DNA from: CALGFI01 sp963786805
Lineage (GTDB): Bacteria > Actinomycetota > UBA4738 > HRBIN12
Assembly (NCBI GenBank): GCA_963786805.1
Contig: CAWBAK010000004.1
Location: forward strand, 558,001 to 622,000
Direction of reading: 5' to 3'
Length of the DNA stretch: 64,000 nt
Position numbers and translations under genes: made by a program. The notes beneath the pieces are model-generated. The model was not told the DNA's origin. It saw only the letters and a program-made list of their open reading frames with translations, and did not search any database. Within the stretch, counting starts at the first letter, position 1; each line of letters begins with the position of its first letter. Positions 26,148 through 34,425 of the stretch are shown one piece after another.

Positions 26148-26209
26148 GCCGCGACGTTACCGGAGGGACGCGGTGCCGCGGAGCGCGCTCGCGGTGCCGC
26201 GGAGAAGCG

Positions 26210-27175
26210 CTACAGGCCCGGGCCGGACAGGCGGACGTCGCCGTCGACCGTGCGGACGTAGACCTGCCAGTTGTAATAGGCGTAGTACGCCTCGGGGAAC
26301 CGCATCATCGTCTTCGCGTACCACCACACCGCGTTCACGTACGCGTCGACCGGGTTGTAGTGGTGGAGCGCTTCCCGGTAGTTCTCCGGCGCGCCCGAGG
26401 CGCGAAGGTAGTTCGCGGCGCCCATCACGGCGTCGTGCGGATCGCGGATGTTCCCTCCCAGGCCGTACGCCTCCCACGTGGCCGGCAGGAACTGCATCGG
26501 GCCCTGGGCGCCGGCCGAGCTCCGAGAGCGGATCCGGCCCATCCGCGTCTCGATGAGCATGACCGCGGCGAGCACCTCCCACTCCACGTCGAAGCGGCGC
26601 TCGGCCTCTTGGAAGTACCCGAGCAGCACGTCCGCCCCCTCGGGCTTTCGGATCCGGAAGTTCGGGAGCTCGGAAACCGGCGCGAAGTGCTCGAACAGCA
26701 CGTGGCTCGCTCGAACGTTGGCCCCCACCTCGACCCAGGTGGGGCGTTCGAGTCGGTCGAGCACGCGGCCCGCCAGCGTCGGCTTCGACGCGAGGTGCCG
26801 GTAGATCCGCTGCTCGTACAGCGTGAGCAGGACCACGTCGCGCGGCGGGGGCCAGACGGAGGGGTCGCCGCGCATCGACCACTCGGCGATCGCGTCCCGG
26901 TTCGCGTCGAACGTGCGCTCGAGGGCGCGCGCGAGCGCGCCGCTCCCAGCCGGGATCGTTTCGTCGGGCCTCGGGATCCCGTCCGGCTGCGGCGTCGGGC
27001 TCGGGGTCGGCGTCGGGGTCGGACCCGTAGGCCCCGTCGACGCCGTGGTCCCCGCCGGTCCGGGCGCCTCGACGGCGACCGGCGGTCCCACCGAAGGCTG
27101 CCTCGTGACGGCCTCGGAGGCGACGCACCCGGCGAGGATGCAGGCCAGCAGCGCGAACGCGACGAGCCGTCTCAT
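26210..27175 (-). CDS. Lytic transglycosylase lipoprotein
   Basis: 321 residues. Lipobox LAGC (Cys17), a Pro/Thr linker to about residue 75, then a soluble lytic transglycosylase domain: AVMLIETRMGRIRSRSSAGAQ with catalytic Glu, GPMQFLPATWEAYG, IRDPHDAVMGAANYL and the C-terminal ALHHYNPVDAYVNAVWWYA. It cleaves peptidoglycan glycan strands with 1,6-anhydro ends. Its ATG overlaps the ABC-F stop (ATGA). Confidence 0.93.
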   Translation of the reverse strand: MRRLVAFALLACILAGCVASEAVTRQPSVGPPVAVEAPGPAGTTASTGPTGPTPTPTPSPTPQPDGIPRPDETIPAGSGALARALERTFDANRDAIAEWSMRGDPSVWPPPRDVVLLTLYEQRIYRHLASKPTLAGRVLDRLERPTWVEVGANVRASHVLFEHFAPVSELPNFRIRKPEGADVLLGYFQEAERRFDVEWEVLAAVMLIETRMGRIRSRSSAGAQGPMQFLPATWEAYGLGGNIRDPHDAVMGAANYLRASGAPENYREALHHYNPVDAYVNAVWWYAKTMMRFPEAYYAYYNWQVYVRTVDGDVRLSGPGL

Positions 27176-28767
27176 CCGACCGAGGCCTCCTCGTACGGCG
27201 ACTCCAGCAGCTCCGTGACCGATCCGTCGCCGTCGAAGAACAGGAACCGGTCCATGCCCCGCATGAACCACCGATCGTGGGTGACCGCGATCACGGTGCC
27301 CTCGTAGCGCTCGACGGCCTCCTGCAACGCGTCGGCCGAGGCGACGTCGAGATTGTCCGTCGGCTCGTCGAGCAGCAGCATCGTCGGCGAGTCGACCTCC
27401 ATCAGCAGGAGCTGGAACCGCGCCTGCTGCCCTCCCGACAGGAGCGTGAACGGGTTCCGGCCCGCCACGTCGAGCTCGTAGCGCCGGAGCGCGGCCATCG
27501 ACTCGGTCATCGTGAGGCCGCGCTTGCGAAGGACCTCCACGATCGGGAGCTCGGCGATGTCGGGGCGCTCGTGCAGCTGCGCGAAGAGCGCGGGCTCGAC
27601 GCGCGCACCGAGCTTCCACTCCCCCGCGTGCGCGACATCCTCTCCGGCGAGGAGCCGCAGGAAATGCGTCTTCCCGCTCCCGTTCGGACCGATCACGCCC
27701 ACGCGCTCGCCGAACCAGATCTCGGCGTCGAACGGCCGCACGATGTCGGAGATCGCGAGCCCGTGGATCCGGAGCGCGACCTTGCCCGTGCGGCCGCCGC
27801 CGATCCGCATCCGTACGTCCTGCACCTCGGGTTTGGCCGGTGGCGCGTTGCGTTCCTCGAACCGCTCGAGCCGGTGCTCCGCGTTGCGCGCCTTCGACGC
27901 CCAGCCTTCGTTGTACGCGGCCTTCCGCTTCATCTCCTTCACCATCTCCGCGAGCCGGCGACGTTCCTCGTCGAAGCGGCGGTGGTCCTCGTCGAGGCGG
28001 TCGATCCGTCCGTCGCGCGCCTCGGCGTACGTCGAGAACCGGCCGGGATGCACCCACGCGGCCTTGCCCTCGAGCGTGACGATGCGCGACGCCGTGCGGT
28101 CGAGCACGGTGCGATCGTGCGACGCCATCAGGATCGTCTTCGGCGATGCGACCACGGTGTCCTCGAGCCAGCGCTTGCCCTCGATGTCCAGCATGTTGTC
28201 GGGCTCGTCGAGCAAGATCACGTCGAACGGCGAGCCGAAGACGACCTCCAGGGCCAGCCGCTTGCGCTCGCCGCCCGAGAGCGTCTCGATGCGACGCTCG
28301 GCGGACTCCGGATACCCCTGTCCGAACGCCGCGTGTGTGCAGCGATCGAAGACGACCTCGGCCTCGTATCCTCCGGCCTCGCCCCAGCGCGCGAGCGCGT
28401 CGGCGTACCGGAGCTGGGAATCCTCGCCGGGGTGATCGCGCATCCAGCGTTCGGCCTTCGCGACGCCGTCGGCGGCTGCGGCGACCCGCGGCTCGGCGAA
28501 CGCGAGGAGGAACTCGCGCACCTTCGTCGGCTTGGAGTCCGAGCCGATGAACTGACGCATGAGGCCGACGCGTCCGTCCGCACGCACGACGCCGGAGGTC
28601 GCCTGCTCGAGCCCGGCGATGATGCGAAGGAGCGTGGACTTGCCGATGCCGTTCGCGCCGACGAGCGCCGCATGCTGACCTTCGGGCACGCGGAAGCTGA
28701 CCCCTTCGAACAGCGTCCAGCCGCCGGGGAGCGCGTAGGAAACGTCGTTCAGCTCGAGGAATCCCAT
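27172..28767 (-). CDS. ABC-F family ATPase
   Basis: 531 residues with two ABC domains and no membrane helix. Walker A motifs GANGIGKST (Lys about 43) and GPNGSGKT, signatures LSGGERKRLALE and LSGGQQARFQLL, Walker B LLDEPDNMLD and LLDEPTDNLD, and a charged inter-domain linker (about 240-310) of the ABC-F type. Such proteins act on the ribosome, as translation factors or as antibiotic-protection proteins; no resistance gene is adjacent, so a housekeeping role is likelier. MGFLEL at 28767 is preferred to the longer start at 28779. Confidence 0.93.
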   Translation of the reverse strand: MGFLELNDVSYALPGGWTLFEGVSFRVPEGQHAALVGANGIGKSTLLRIIAGLEQATSGVVRADGRVGLMRQFIGSDSKPTKVREFLLAFAEPRVAAAADGVAKAERWMRDHPGEDSQLRYADALARWGEAGGYEAEVVFDRCTHAAFGQGYPESAERRIETLSGGERKRLALEVVFGSPFDVILLDEPDNMLDIEGKRWLEDTVVASPKTILMASHDRTVLDRTASRIVTLEGKAAWVHPGRFSTYAEARDGRIDRLDEDHRRFDEERRRLAEMVKEMKRKAAYNEGWASKARNAEHRLERFEERNAPPAKPEVQDVRMRIGGGRTGKVALRIHGLAISDIVRPFDAEIWFGERVGVIGPNGSGKTHFLRLLAGEDVAHAGEWKLGARVEPALFAQLHERPDIAELPIVEVLRKRGLTMTESMAALRRYELDVAGRNPFTLLSGGQQARFQLLLMEVDSPTMLLLDEPTDNLDVASADALQEAVERYEGTVIAVTHDRWFMRGMDRFLFFDGDGSVTELLESPYEEASVG

Positions 28768-28843
28768 CGGGAGCAACACCGTAGCAGGGCGCCCGGCGCG
28801 CTTCGCCGAAGCGCAACCGAAGCCAACGGGCGCCGAGGAACGC

Positions 28844-29374
28844 TTACCAGTAGCGGGCGGTCGCCATCATCACCGCGGCCAGGGCCACGAAGGTCAGGTT
28901 CGTCTTCGCGAGCGTCCGCGCCCGGGCCTGCGTGCGTTGTAGCTCCTGCAGCAGGTCCGCGGGGGGAGCGTCTCCGGCGGCCGCCACCTGCCCGCCGAGC
29001 GCGAGCATCCGGTCGACCGTCGGTTTGGTCCCGAGCAGGCCAACGAGGAACGCCACGATCGCCGCGACCGATCCGATCGTGAGCGCGAGGCCGAACCCGG
29101 TGCCCACGAAGTCGCCGAGGCTCCCGAACAGCTGCCAGTCGTGCCAATAGAGGAACGCCCCGCCGACGATGGTCGAGCCGGCGATCCACAGGATCACCGT
29201 GCCGAGCTTCCGCTTGCCGAGCAGCTCCCCCATGAACGGCCCTGCGGCGGGCCCGACCGCCTTCGCCGTCGGCTGCAGGAAGACGACCAGCAGGAAGATG
29301 GCGCCGCCCCACGCGATCGCCCCGACGATGTGAACGGTCCGGAACACGAGCAGATAGATGCTGGTCGCCACCAC
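28844..29374 (-). CDS. DUF2269-like membrane protein
   Basis: 176 residues, four hydrophobic segments. RTVHIVGAIAWGGAIFLLVVFLQP (His in helix 1), LGTVILWIAGSTIVGGAFLYW and a final TLAKTNLTFVALAAVMMATARYW fit the DUF2269/CopD-like group in which helix-borne His residues may bind haem or copper. Starts with GTG behind GAAAGGGG. Function is not established. Confidence 0.65.
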   Translation of the reverse strand: MVATSIYLLVFRTVHIVGAIAWGGAIFLLVVFLQPTAKAVGPAAGPFMGELLGKRKLGTVILWIAGSTIVGGAFLYWHDWQLFGSLGDFVGTGFGLALTIGSVAAIVAFLVGLLGTKPTVDRMLALGGQVAAAGDAPPADLLQELQRTQARARTLAKTNLTFVALAAVMMATARYW

Positions 29375-29473
29375 CGGCGATCCCCCTTTCGATCGACGGC
29401 ATCCTGCGGCCGCGCGCGAGGCCGGTCAAGCGCTCCGGAACGACGGCGAGCATCCAGCGCGTAGGCTCTCGCC

Positions 29474-30394
29474 ATGACCGCCGGGCCCTTCAACGGGATC
29501 CTCGCGCGACACGGCAACGTCGTGCTCGACGGCGGGCTCGGCACCGAGCTCGACCGGCGAGGCGCCGATCTCCGCGACCGCCTGTGGTCCGCGAGGACGC
29601 TCCTGGAGTCGCCGGACCTCGTGCGCGACGTGCACGCCGCCTACTTCGCCGCCGGTGCGGACGTCGCGATCGGCGCGAGCTATCAGGCGAGCTTCGAGGG
29701 CCTCGCAGCTCGAGGGATCGAAGGCGATGCCGCGGCTGCGCTGTTCCGCCGAAGCGTCGAGCTCGCTCGGGAAGCGGCCGAGGCGGCGGAGGGCGAACGG
29801 CTCGTGGCGGCGTCGGTCGGGCCGTACGGGGCGTTCCTCGGCAACGGCGCGGAGTACACCGGCGATTACGACCGCGACGAGGACGCCTTGGTCGAGTTCC
29901 ATCTCCCGAGGATGGAGGCGCTGGCGTCGGCCTCGCCCGACCTGCTCGCGATCGAGACGATCCCCTCGATCGTCGAAGCCGGCGCGCTCGTCCGGGCGCT
30001 CGAGCGGGTCCCGAACGTTCCCGCATGGATGAGCTTCAGCGCTCGCGACGGCGTGCACCTGTGCGACGGAACGCCGTTCGAGCAAGCGGTCGACGTCGCG
30101 ACCTCCTCGAAGAGCGTGGTCGCCGTGGGCGTGAACTGCACGTCGCCGCTCCACGTCATCGCGCTCGTCGAGATCGCCGCGGCCCGCACGCCGCTTCCCG
30201 TCGTCTGCTACCCGAACCGCGGCGCGTTCTGGGACCCGGTCCGCAAGGTGTGGGTCGATCCGCCCCGGCAGGACGCGCGTCCTTCGCTCCGCCCCCTCGA
30301 GTGGCAGAAAGCCGGCGCGCGAGTGATCGGCGGCTGCTGCGGCACGACGCCCGAGGACATCGCGGCGATCGCCGGCGCGCTTCGCGCCGCCTGA
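29474..30394 (+). CDS. mmuM: Homocysteine S-methyltransferase
   Basis: 306 residues. Methylates homocysteine from S-methylmethionine or S-adenosylmethionine. VLDGGLGTELDRRG at 16-29, ASYQASFEGLAARG, VGVNCTSPLHV with the first zinc Cys and GGCCGTTPEDIAAI with the paired zinc Cys residues are all present. The corrinoid-dependent MetH is excluded by length and lack of other domains. A strong palindromic terminator follows. Confidence 0.94.
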   Translation: MTAGPFNGILARHGNVVLDGGLGTELDRRGADLRDRLWSARTLLESPDLVRDVHAAYFAAGADVAIGASYQASFEGLAARGIEGDAAAALFRRSVELAREAAEAAEGERLVAASVGPYGAFLGNGAEYTGDYDRDEDALVEFHLPRMEALASASPDLLAIETIPSIVEAGALVRALERVPNVPAWMSFSARDGVHLCDGTPFEQAVDVATSSKSVVAVGVNCTSPLHVIALVEIAAARTPLPVVCYPNRGAFWDPVRKVWVDPPRQDARPSLRPLEWQKAGARVIGGCCGTTPEDIAAIAGALRAA

Positions 30395-30416
30395 GACCGA
30401 GTGCCGATGCAAATGA

Positions 30417-30446
30417 GAAGGCCCGGCTCGATCGAGCCGGGCCTTC
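30417..30446. terminator. Bidirectional terminator hairpin
   Basis: A 30-base perfect palindrome built on GAAGGCCCGGCTCG / CGAGCCGGGCCTTC, in the 70-base gap between convergent mmuM and the membrane protein gene at 30465. Symmetry suits both strands; a short TTCTGCTTGCTT tract follows on the plus strand. Confidence 0.85.
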
Positions 30447-30464
30447 TGCTTGCTTCGGCTTGCG

Positions 30465-31121
30465 TCAGGACACGCGGTGGACGCGGGTGGTCTCGTCCAC
30501 GTCCTCGTCCACTTCGTCGTCGTCGTCGAGCACGACGGTCCGATCGCGATCGGACCGCTCGATGACTTCGGTGTCCTCGACGTCGTCGACGAGGTGCGCG
30601 TTCGCCGGGCTGGTGAGCGCGCCCCCGATCATCCCTCCGAGCCCGCATGCGACGAGCCCGCCCACGATGGACAGGAAGGTCGCCCATAGGACGTCCTCAC
30701 CGCTCGCGAGCAGGCCGCCCGTGACTTCGATCTGGGCGACGCGCCCGAGGTTGAGCACGTTGAGGATCGCGGGGATCCCGACCGACAGGACGACGATCAG
30801 GATCAGCGCCCAGATCGTCAGCCCGTTGAAGAAGCCGGAACCGGCGCCCTTCACGCCCGAGAGCCAGCCGGCGAGCAAGCCCGCGATGAACAAGCAGGCG
30901 ATCGCGGAGCCTCCGATGTACCACTCGAGGTTCCCCCGGATCTGGTCCATGCCCGATCCGAAGGCGAGCGCGAACCAGAGCGTGGTCAGCAGCGCGAGCA
31001 GCGCGATGCCGATCACCGCTCCGCCGAATACCGCACCCCAGCGGATCCGCTGAGGACTCGGCGAGCCGACCGAGGCCACCGGCCACGGGCCGACCGTCGT
31101 CGTCGTGTTGCGTGTGCGCAT
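30465..31121 (-). CDS. Four-helix membrane protein with acidic tail
   Basis: 218 residues. After a polar N-terminus come four hydrophobic segments (WGAVFGGAVIGIALLALL; GGSAIACLFIAGLLAGWLSG; LTIWALILIVVLSVGIPAIL; LSIVGGLVACGLGGMIGG), then a highly acidic tail with a DDDDEVDEDVDE run. Helix 2 begins with a WYIGGSAI-type small-residue motif common in actinobacterial stress membrane proteins. No named family. Start at 31121 has GGAAGGAGG; a SigF-like promoter match lies about 35 bases upstream. Confidence 0.7.
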   Translation of the reverse strand: MRTRNTTTTVGPWPVASVGSPSPQRIRWGAVFGGAVIGIALLALLTTLWFALAFGSGMDQIRGNLEWYIGGSAIACLFIAGLLAGWLSGVKGAGSGFFNGLTIWALILIVVLSVGIPAILNVLNLGRVAQIEVTGGLLASGEDVLWATFLSIVGGLVACGLGGMIGGALTSPANAHLVDDVEDTEVIERSDRDRTVVLDDDDEVDEDVDETTRVHRVS

Positions 31122-31153
31122 GTCGACCTCCTTCCAAGGTCTTCGGGGAGGCC

Positions 31154-31177
31154 GTACCCATCCGGATCCGGATCTAC
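31154..31177 (-). promoter_or_regulatory. Weak SigF/SigB-type promoter match for the 30465 gene
   Basis: On the minus strand GTAG, 14 bases, GGGTAC. The -10 half matches GGGTAT/C well; the -35 half has two differences from GTTT. It is 33 bases before the start codon and is listed because several neighbours share the same -10 word. Confidence 0.35.
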
Positions 31178-31215
31178 GCACGCGTGGAGATCGCGCCAGA
31201 CGCCAGAATGACCGG

Positions 31216-32259
31216 GTGACGACGACCGATCTGCCGGGCCGAGTCCTCGACCGCCTGGACCGGCTCCAGCGCGGGCACGCGTTCCTCGCGGTCCCGATCG
31301 CCGTGCTGAAGAAGTTCGGCGACGACCGCGGCGGGCAGTGGGCCGCCCTCGTCGCGTACTACGGGTTCTTCTCGTTGTTCCCGCTCCTCCTCGTGTTCGC
31401 GACCCTGCTGAGCTTCGCGGTGCAAGACGACCCGGAGCTCCGGCTGAGGATCCTGGACTCGGCTCTGTCGCAGTTCCCGATCATCGGCGACGAGATCGAG
31501 CGCAACCTCGGCCATCTCGAGGGATCCGTCGCGGCCCTCGTGATCGGGATCGTCGCCTCGCTGTGGGCCGGCATGGGCGTCGTCATCACCATCCAGGGTG
31601 CGTTGAACGACCTGTGGGACGTTCCACGACGTGCCCGTCCGAACTTCCTGTGGAGCCGGCTGCGGGCCCTCCTCGCTCTCATCGCGTTCGGCGTCGCCGC
31701 GCTGGCCGCGAGCGTCCTCGCCGGGATCGGGACGACGAGCGGCGGCGTCGCCCTCCGCGCGCTCGCGTTCGCCGGGACCTTCCTTCTGAACGCGTTCGTG
31801 TTCGCGGCGGCCTTCCGCTACCTGACGGTCGCCCGAGTGCGATGGCGCCAGATCCTTCCGGGAGCGCTCGTGGCCGCCGCGGCGTGGATGGCGCTGCTGG
31901 TGCTGGGCTCTTGGCTCGTCGACCGGCAGCTCCGGCACGCCACCCAGCTCTACGGGGTCTTCGCGTTGGTCCTCGGCCTCCTGTCGTGGATCTACCTCGG
32001 CGCCCAGGTGATGCTGCTCTCCGCGGAGATGAACGTGATCCTCGCGCGTCGCCTGTGGCCGCGTGGCTTGCGCCAGCCGATGACCGATGTCGATCGGCTC
32101 GTCCTGTCCGCTCAGGCGGAGGAGGCGGTCGCCCTGGCCGCGGAGGACGTCCACGTCCACTTCCACGACCTGGATCCGCTCCACGAGGAGGATCCGCTCG
32201 GTGAGGGACACCCCAAGCCCGATCCACCCGACACCGGCGGCGCGGCTCGCCGCCTCTGA
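31216..32259 (+). CDS. YihY/BrkB family inner membrane protein (second copy)
   Basis: 347 residues. Motifs of the family: QWAALVAYYGFFSLFPLLLVFATLL in helix 1, a central SLWAGMGVVITIQGALNDLWDVP, and LYGVFALVLGLLSWIYLGAQVMLLSAEMN near the end. Six membrane helices, then a charged C-terminal tail with His/Asp-rich HVHFHDLDPLHEEDP that could bind metal. GTG start at 31216 follows a GACCGGGTG context; divergent from the acidic-tail membrane protein. Role unproven. Confidence 0.88.
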   Translation: MTTTDLPGRVLDRLDRLQRGHAFLAVPIAVLKKFGDDRGGQWAALVAYYGFFSLFPLLLVFATLLSFAVQDDPELRLRILDSALSQFPIIGDEIERNLGHLEGSVAALVIGIVASLWAGMGVVITIQGALNDLWDVPRRARPNFLWSRLRALLALIAFGVAALAASVLAGIGTTSGGVALRALAFAGTFLLNAFVFAAAFRYLTVARVRWRQILPGALVAAAAWMALLVLGSWLVDRQLRHATQLYGVFALVLGLLSWIYLGAQVMLLSAEMNVILARRLWPRGLRQPMTDVDRLVLSAQAEEAVALAAEDVHVHFHDLDPLHEEDPLGEGHPKPDPPDTGGAARRL

Positions 32260-32288
32260 CCCGAGCCGGCCCCCGATCCACGACCGAG

Positions 32289-32313
32289 GTTCGGGTCCCC
32301 GGCGGGTGGGTAT
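32289..32313 (+). promoter_or_regulatory. SigF/SigB-type promoter match before the 32403 gene
   Basis: GTTC (32289-32292), 15 bases, GGGTAT (32308-32313). One mismatch to the consensus GTTT-N14-16-GGGTAT/C. The predicted leader to the ATG at 32403 is about 80 bases. Confidence 0.55.
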
Positions 32314-32402
32314 GGGTCATTGTGGCTGCGGATCCCGGCGCCGAGCGTTGCGGGTCGCGCCAGAACCAAGCGAACAAGTGCAGACGAGGGAAGGAGATCG
32401 AC

Positions 32403-32525
32403 ATGGAGCCGTGGGTGTGGGTGGTCATCGCGATCGCCGCGGTGCTGTTCCTGATGCTGCTGTTCCGGAGCCGGGGCCGCACCGGCGGACGCCGCGTGAT
32501 CGTGAAACGCGGGTGGCGTCGCTGA
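32403..32525 (+). CDS. 40-residue single-helix membrane protein
   Basis: One hydrophobic helix (WVWVVIAIAAVLFLMLLF) followed by a strongly basic tail (RSRGRTGGRRVIVKRGWRR), giving an N-out C-in topology by the positive-inside rule. GGGAAGGAG lies nine bases before the ATG. A SigF-like promoter precedes it and a hairpin terminator follows, so it appears to be a one-gene transcription unit. No family recognised. Confidence 0.7.
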   Translation: MEPWVWVVIAIAAVLFLMLLFRSRGRTGGRRVIVKRGWRR

Positions 32526-32546
32526 GTTTGATCTGAATCGCTCCAT

Positions 32547-32593
32547 CGAGGGCGGGGACGTAGGCCGAACGGGCGACGTCTCCGTCCTCGTTT
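32547..32593 (+). terminator. Hairpin terminator after the 32403 gene
   Basis: CGAGGGCGGGGACGT (32547-32561) pairs with ACGTCTCCGTCCTCG (32576-32590), 13 of 15 positions Watson-Crick and two G-U on the transcript, followed directly by TTT. It starts 22 bases after the stop codon. Confidence 0.7.
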
Positions 32594-32648
32594 CAACTCC
32601 CGACTCGGAACGGTCGCGCCGCCTTCCATGGCTGGACGCTTCGCAGCG

Positions 32649-32673
32649 GTTGGGCACCCGTAGGCTTGGGTAC
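32649..32673 (+). promoter_or_regulatory. SigF/SigB-type promoter match before the dksA-like gene
   Basis: GTTG (32649-32652), 15 bases, GGGTAC (32668-32673), 44 bases before the ATG at 32717. One mismatch in the -35 half. Geometry is identical to the match at 32289. Confidence 0.55.
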
Positions 32674-32716
32674 AAAGCGCGCCACTCGAACGACGGAGAC
32701 AACAGGGGAGGCGGCG

Positions 32717-33097
32717 ATGATGACCTCGCTCGGCGAAGAGGAAGTACGGGTCCTCCTTCAAGAGGAGCAGGCCCGTCTGCAGCAGATCCGAGCATCGCTC
32801 CAAGCCGAGCCACTCGACGGCTCAGAGGAACGAACGATCGTCGAGCTGTCGCTCGTCGACCAACATCCGGCCGATATCGCGACCGATACGTTCGAGAAGG
32901 AGAAGGACCTCTCGATCCTGGAGCACGTCGACGCACAACTCGTCGACGTCGAACGCGCGCTCGGCCGTCTCGAGCAGGGTACCTACGGCACGTGCGAGGC
33001 CTGCGGCCGGCGGATCGACGACGACCGGCTGCGGGCGCGCCCCGCGGCGCGGTTCTGCATCGACGACCAGGAGATGGCGGAGCGAGGCGTCGGATGA
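32717..33097 (+). CDS. TraR/DksA-family zinc finger protein
   Basis: 126 residues. A long N-terminal helical region (about 1-80) and a C-terminal DksA-type finger: GTYGTCEACGRRI, then PAARFCIDDQ. DksA fingers hold CxxC-x17-CxxC; here the last Cys is replaced (CIDDQE), so the zinc site has three Cys at most, and the protein may use another ligand or none. The helical hairpin lacks the classic DxxDxA tip, so action on RNA polymerase is not assured. Start chosen at 32717 behind GGGGAGG. Coupled by ATGA to the next gene. Confidence 0.85.
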   Translation: MMTSLGEEEVRVLLQEEQARLQQIRASLQAEPLDGSEERTIVELSLVDQHPADIATDTFEKEKDLSILEHVDAQLVDVERALGRLEQGTYGTCEACGRRIDDDRLRARPAARFCIDDQEMAERGVG

Positions 33098-33366
33098 ACG
33101 AACGCGAGGATCCGCTCACGCCGCCCGAGGCCGATGCCCTCGAGGGAGAGCTCGTCGACGACGGCGACCCGGACACCGAGGCGAGGCTGGTCGGTTCCCT
33201 GGCGCCGGTCGACGACGACGAGGCGGACGAGGAAACGATGCTCGACGTGCTGGATCCCGAGATCCCCCCGGCCGAGGAGGCCGCGGTCCACGTCCGCGAC
33301 CGCGCGCCGGGAGCCACGGACGACCAGTCCGACGGCTACGGGGACGACGCGCCGGCCCCGGACTGA
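33094..33366 (+). CDS. Acidic, probably disordered hypothetical protein
   Basis: 90 residues, about one third Asp or Glu, with no predicted membrane segment or motif. Its ATG overlaps the TraR/DksA-like stop (33094-33097). The composition suggests a disordered accessory protein. Nothing further can be assigned. Confidence 0.6.
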   Translation: MNEREDPLTPPEADALEGELVDDGDPDTEARLVGSLAPVDDDEADEETMLDVLDPEIPPAEEAAVHVRDRAPGATDDQSDGYGDDAPAPD

Positions 33367-33406
33367 TCTGCCGGATTGACCGGCGACGAGGTCACGCGGC
33401 GAGCGG

Positions 33407-34174
33407 TCAGCCAGTCGATCTCGACGCGGCCGTGGAGGCCATCCGTCCTCCGGCACCGGCTTGGGCATCGAATTCGTACACGGCGTACGCCTGACGGATC
33501 ACCGTCTGCGCGACGTTGCGGACGTTGATGCCCCCTGGGGTGACGCCGTGCTCCCGTCCGCGGTGCGCGTGCCCGTGGACCACGAGGTCGGCGCCCGCGC
33601 GGTCGACCGCCTCGGCCAGCAGGTAGCTGCCGAGGAACGGGAAGATCTCGGGCGGCTCACCCTGCAGCGTGTCGCGGACCGGCGAGTAGTGCATCAGCGC
33701 GATCCGAACGTCGGCATCGAGCGACGTGAGCGCCTGTTCGAGCGCATCCGCGCGATCCTTCGTGTGCCGGATGAACGCCTTCATCTCCGACTCGCCGAAC
33801 TCGGAGCCGCTCGCGCCCGCGAACCCGCCGCCGAAACCCTTGATGCCCGCAACGCCGACCGCACCTGCCGGGGTCGGCACCACGACGCCCTCGCCCTCCA
33901 GAACGGTTACGCCGGCGCCGCGCACGATCCGCGCGACATCGTCCTCTCGGTCGGAGTGGTGATCGTGATTGCCCAGCACCGCGACGACCGGGAGACCCAG
34001 ACCGGCGAGCTCGCCCGCGAGCGCCGTCGCCTCCTCCGGAGCGCCGGACTTCGTCAGGTCTCCCGCGATCAGCAGCAGATCCGCGCGCCTCCCGACCGAG
34101 GAGAGCTGTTCGCGGAGCACGCCGGCCGAGTCCGGACCGACGTGCACGTCGCCGACGGCGGCGACCCGGATCAT
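33407..34174 (-). CDS. Calcineurin-like metallophosphoesterase
   Basis: 255 residues. All five metal-site blocks are seen: AVGDVHVG at 5-12, LIAGDLTKSG near 36, VLGNHDHHS near 65, MHYSPV near 164 and VVHGHAHRG near 202. Members hydrolyse phosphodiesters or phosphomonoesters; substrate unknown. Its start overlaps the BON gene stop (ATGA at 34171-34174), so it is the last gene of a three-gene unit with the nucleotidyltransferase and BON genes. Confidence 0.9.
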   Translation of the reverse strand: MIRVAAVGDVHVGPDSAGVLREQLSSVGRRADLLLIAGDLTKSGAPEEATALAGELAGLGLPVVAVLGNHDHHSDREDDVARIVRGAGVTVLEGEGVVVPTPAGAVGVAGIKGFGGGFAGASGSEFGESEMKAFIRHTKDRADALEQALTSLDADVRIALMHYSPVRDTLQGEPPEIFPFLGSYLLAEAVDRAGADLVVHGHAHRGREHGVTPGGINVRNVAQTVIRQAYAVYEFDAQAGAGGRMASTAASRSTG

Positions 34175-34425
34175 CCGACGCGCTCCGGTTCGCCGGCTTC
34201 GGGGTAGCGGGCGACGGTCGTCTGGTTCTCCACGTCGAAGTCGGGAGAGACGTCTCGCACGACGGCCTCGATCGCATCTCGGCGCTCGTTCGTGGGGACC
34301 ACACCGGTCACGAAGACGCGGCGGTTCACGACCTGGACCTCGAGCTCGGGCTCGTTGACCCGGGGGTCGCGCGCGAGCGCCTCCTGCACGTGCGCGGCGA
34401 TGTAGTCGTCCGTGCGCTCGGCCAT
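34171..34425 (-). CDS. Single BON-domain protein
   Basis: 84 residues making one BON fold: DDYIAAHVQEALARDPRVNEPELEVQVVNRRVFVTGVV followed by NERRDAIEAVVRDVSP. No signal peptide, so cytoplasmic. BON domains bind lipid or act in osmotic shock proteins. Its first base abuts or overlaps the last base of the nucleotidyltransferase gene. Confidence 0.87.
   Translation of the reverse strand: MAERTDDYIAAHVQEALARDPRVNEPELEVQVVNRRVFVTGVVPTNERRDAIEAVVRDVSPDFDVENQTTVARYPEAGEPERVG

Noticed and set aside
26210..28816. An 868-residue minus-strand reading fused to the lytic transglycosylase
   Set aside because: The upstream two thirds is the wrong frame of the ABC-F gene. The lipoprotein signal at 27175 marks the true start.
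28844..29374. Copper resistance protein CopD
   Set aside because: Only a general helix-His pattern is shared; no CopC or copper motif is nearby, so the looser DUF2269-like call is kept.
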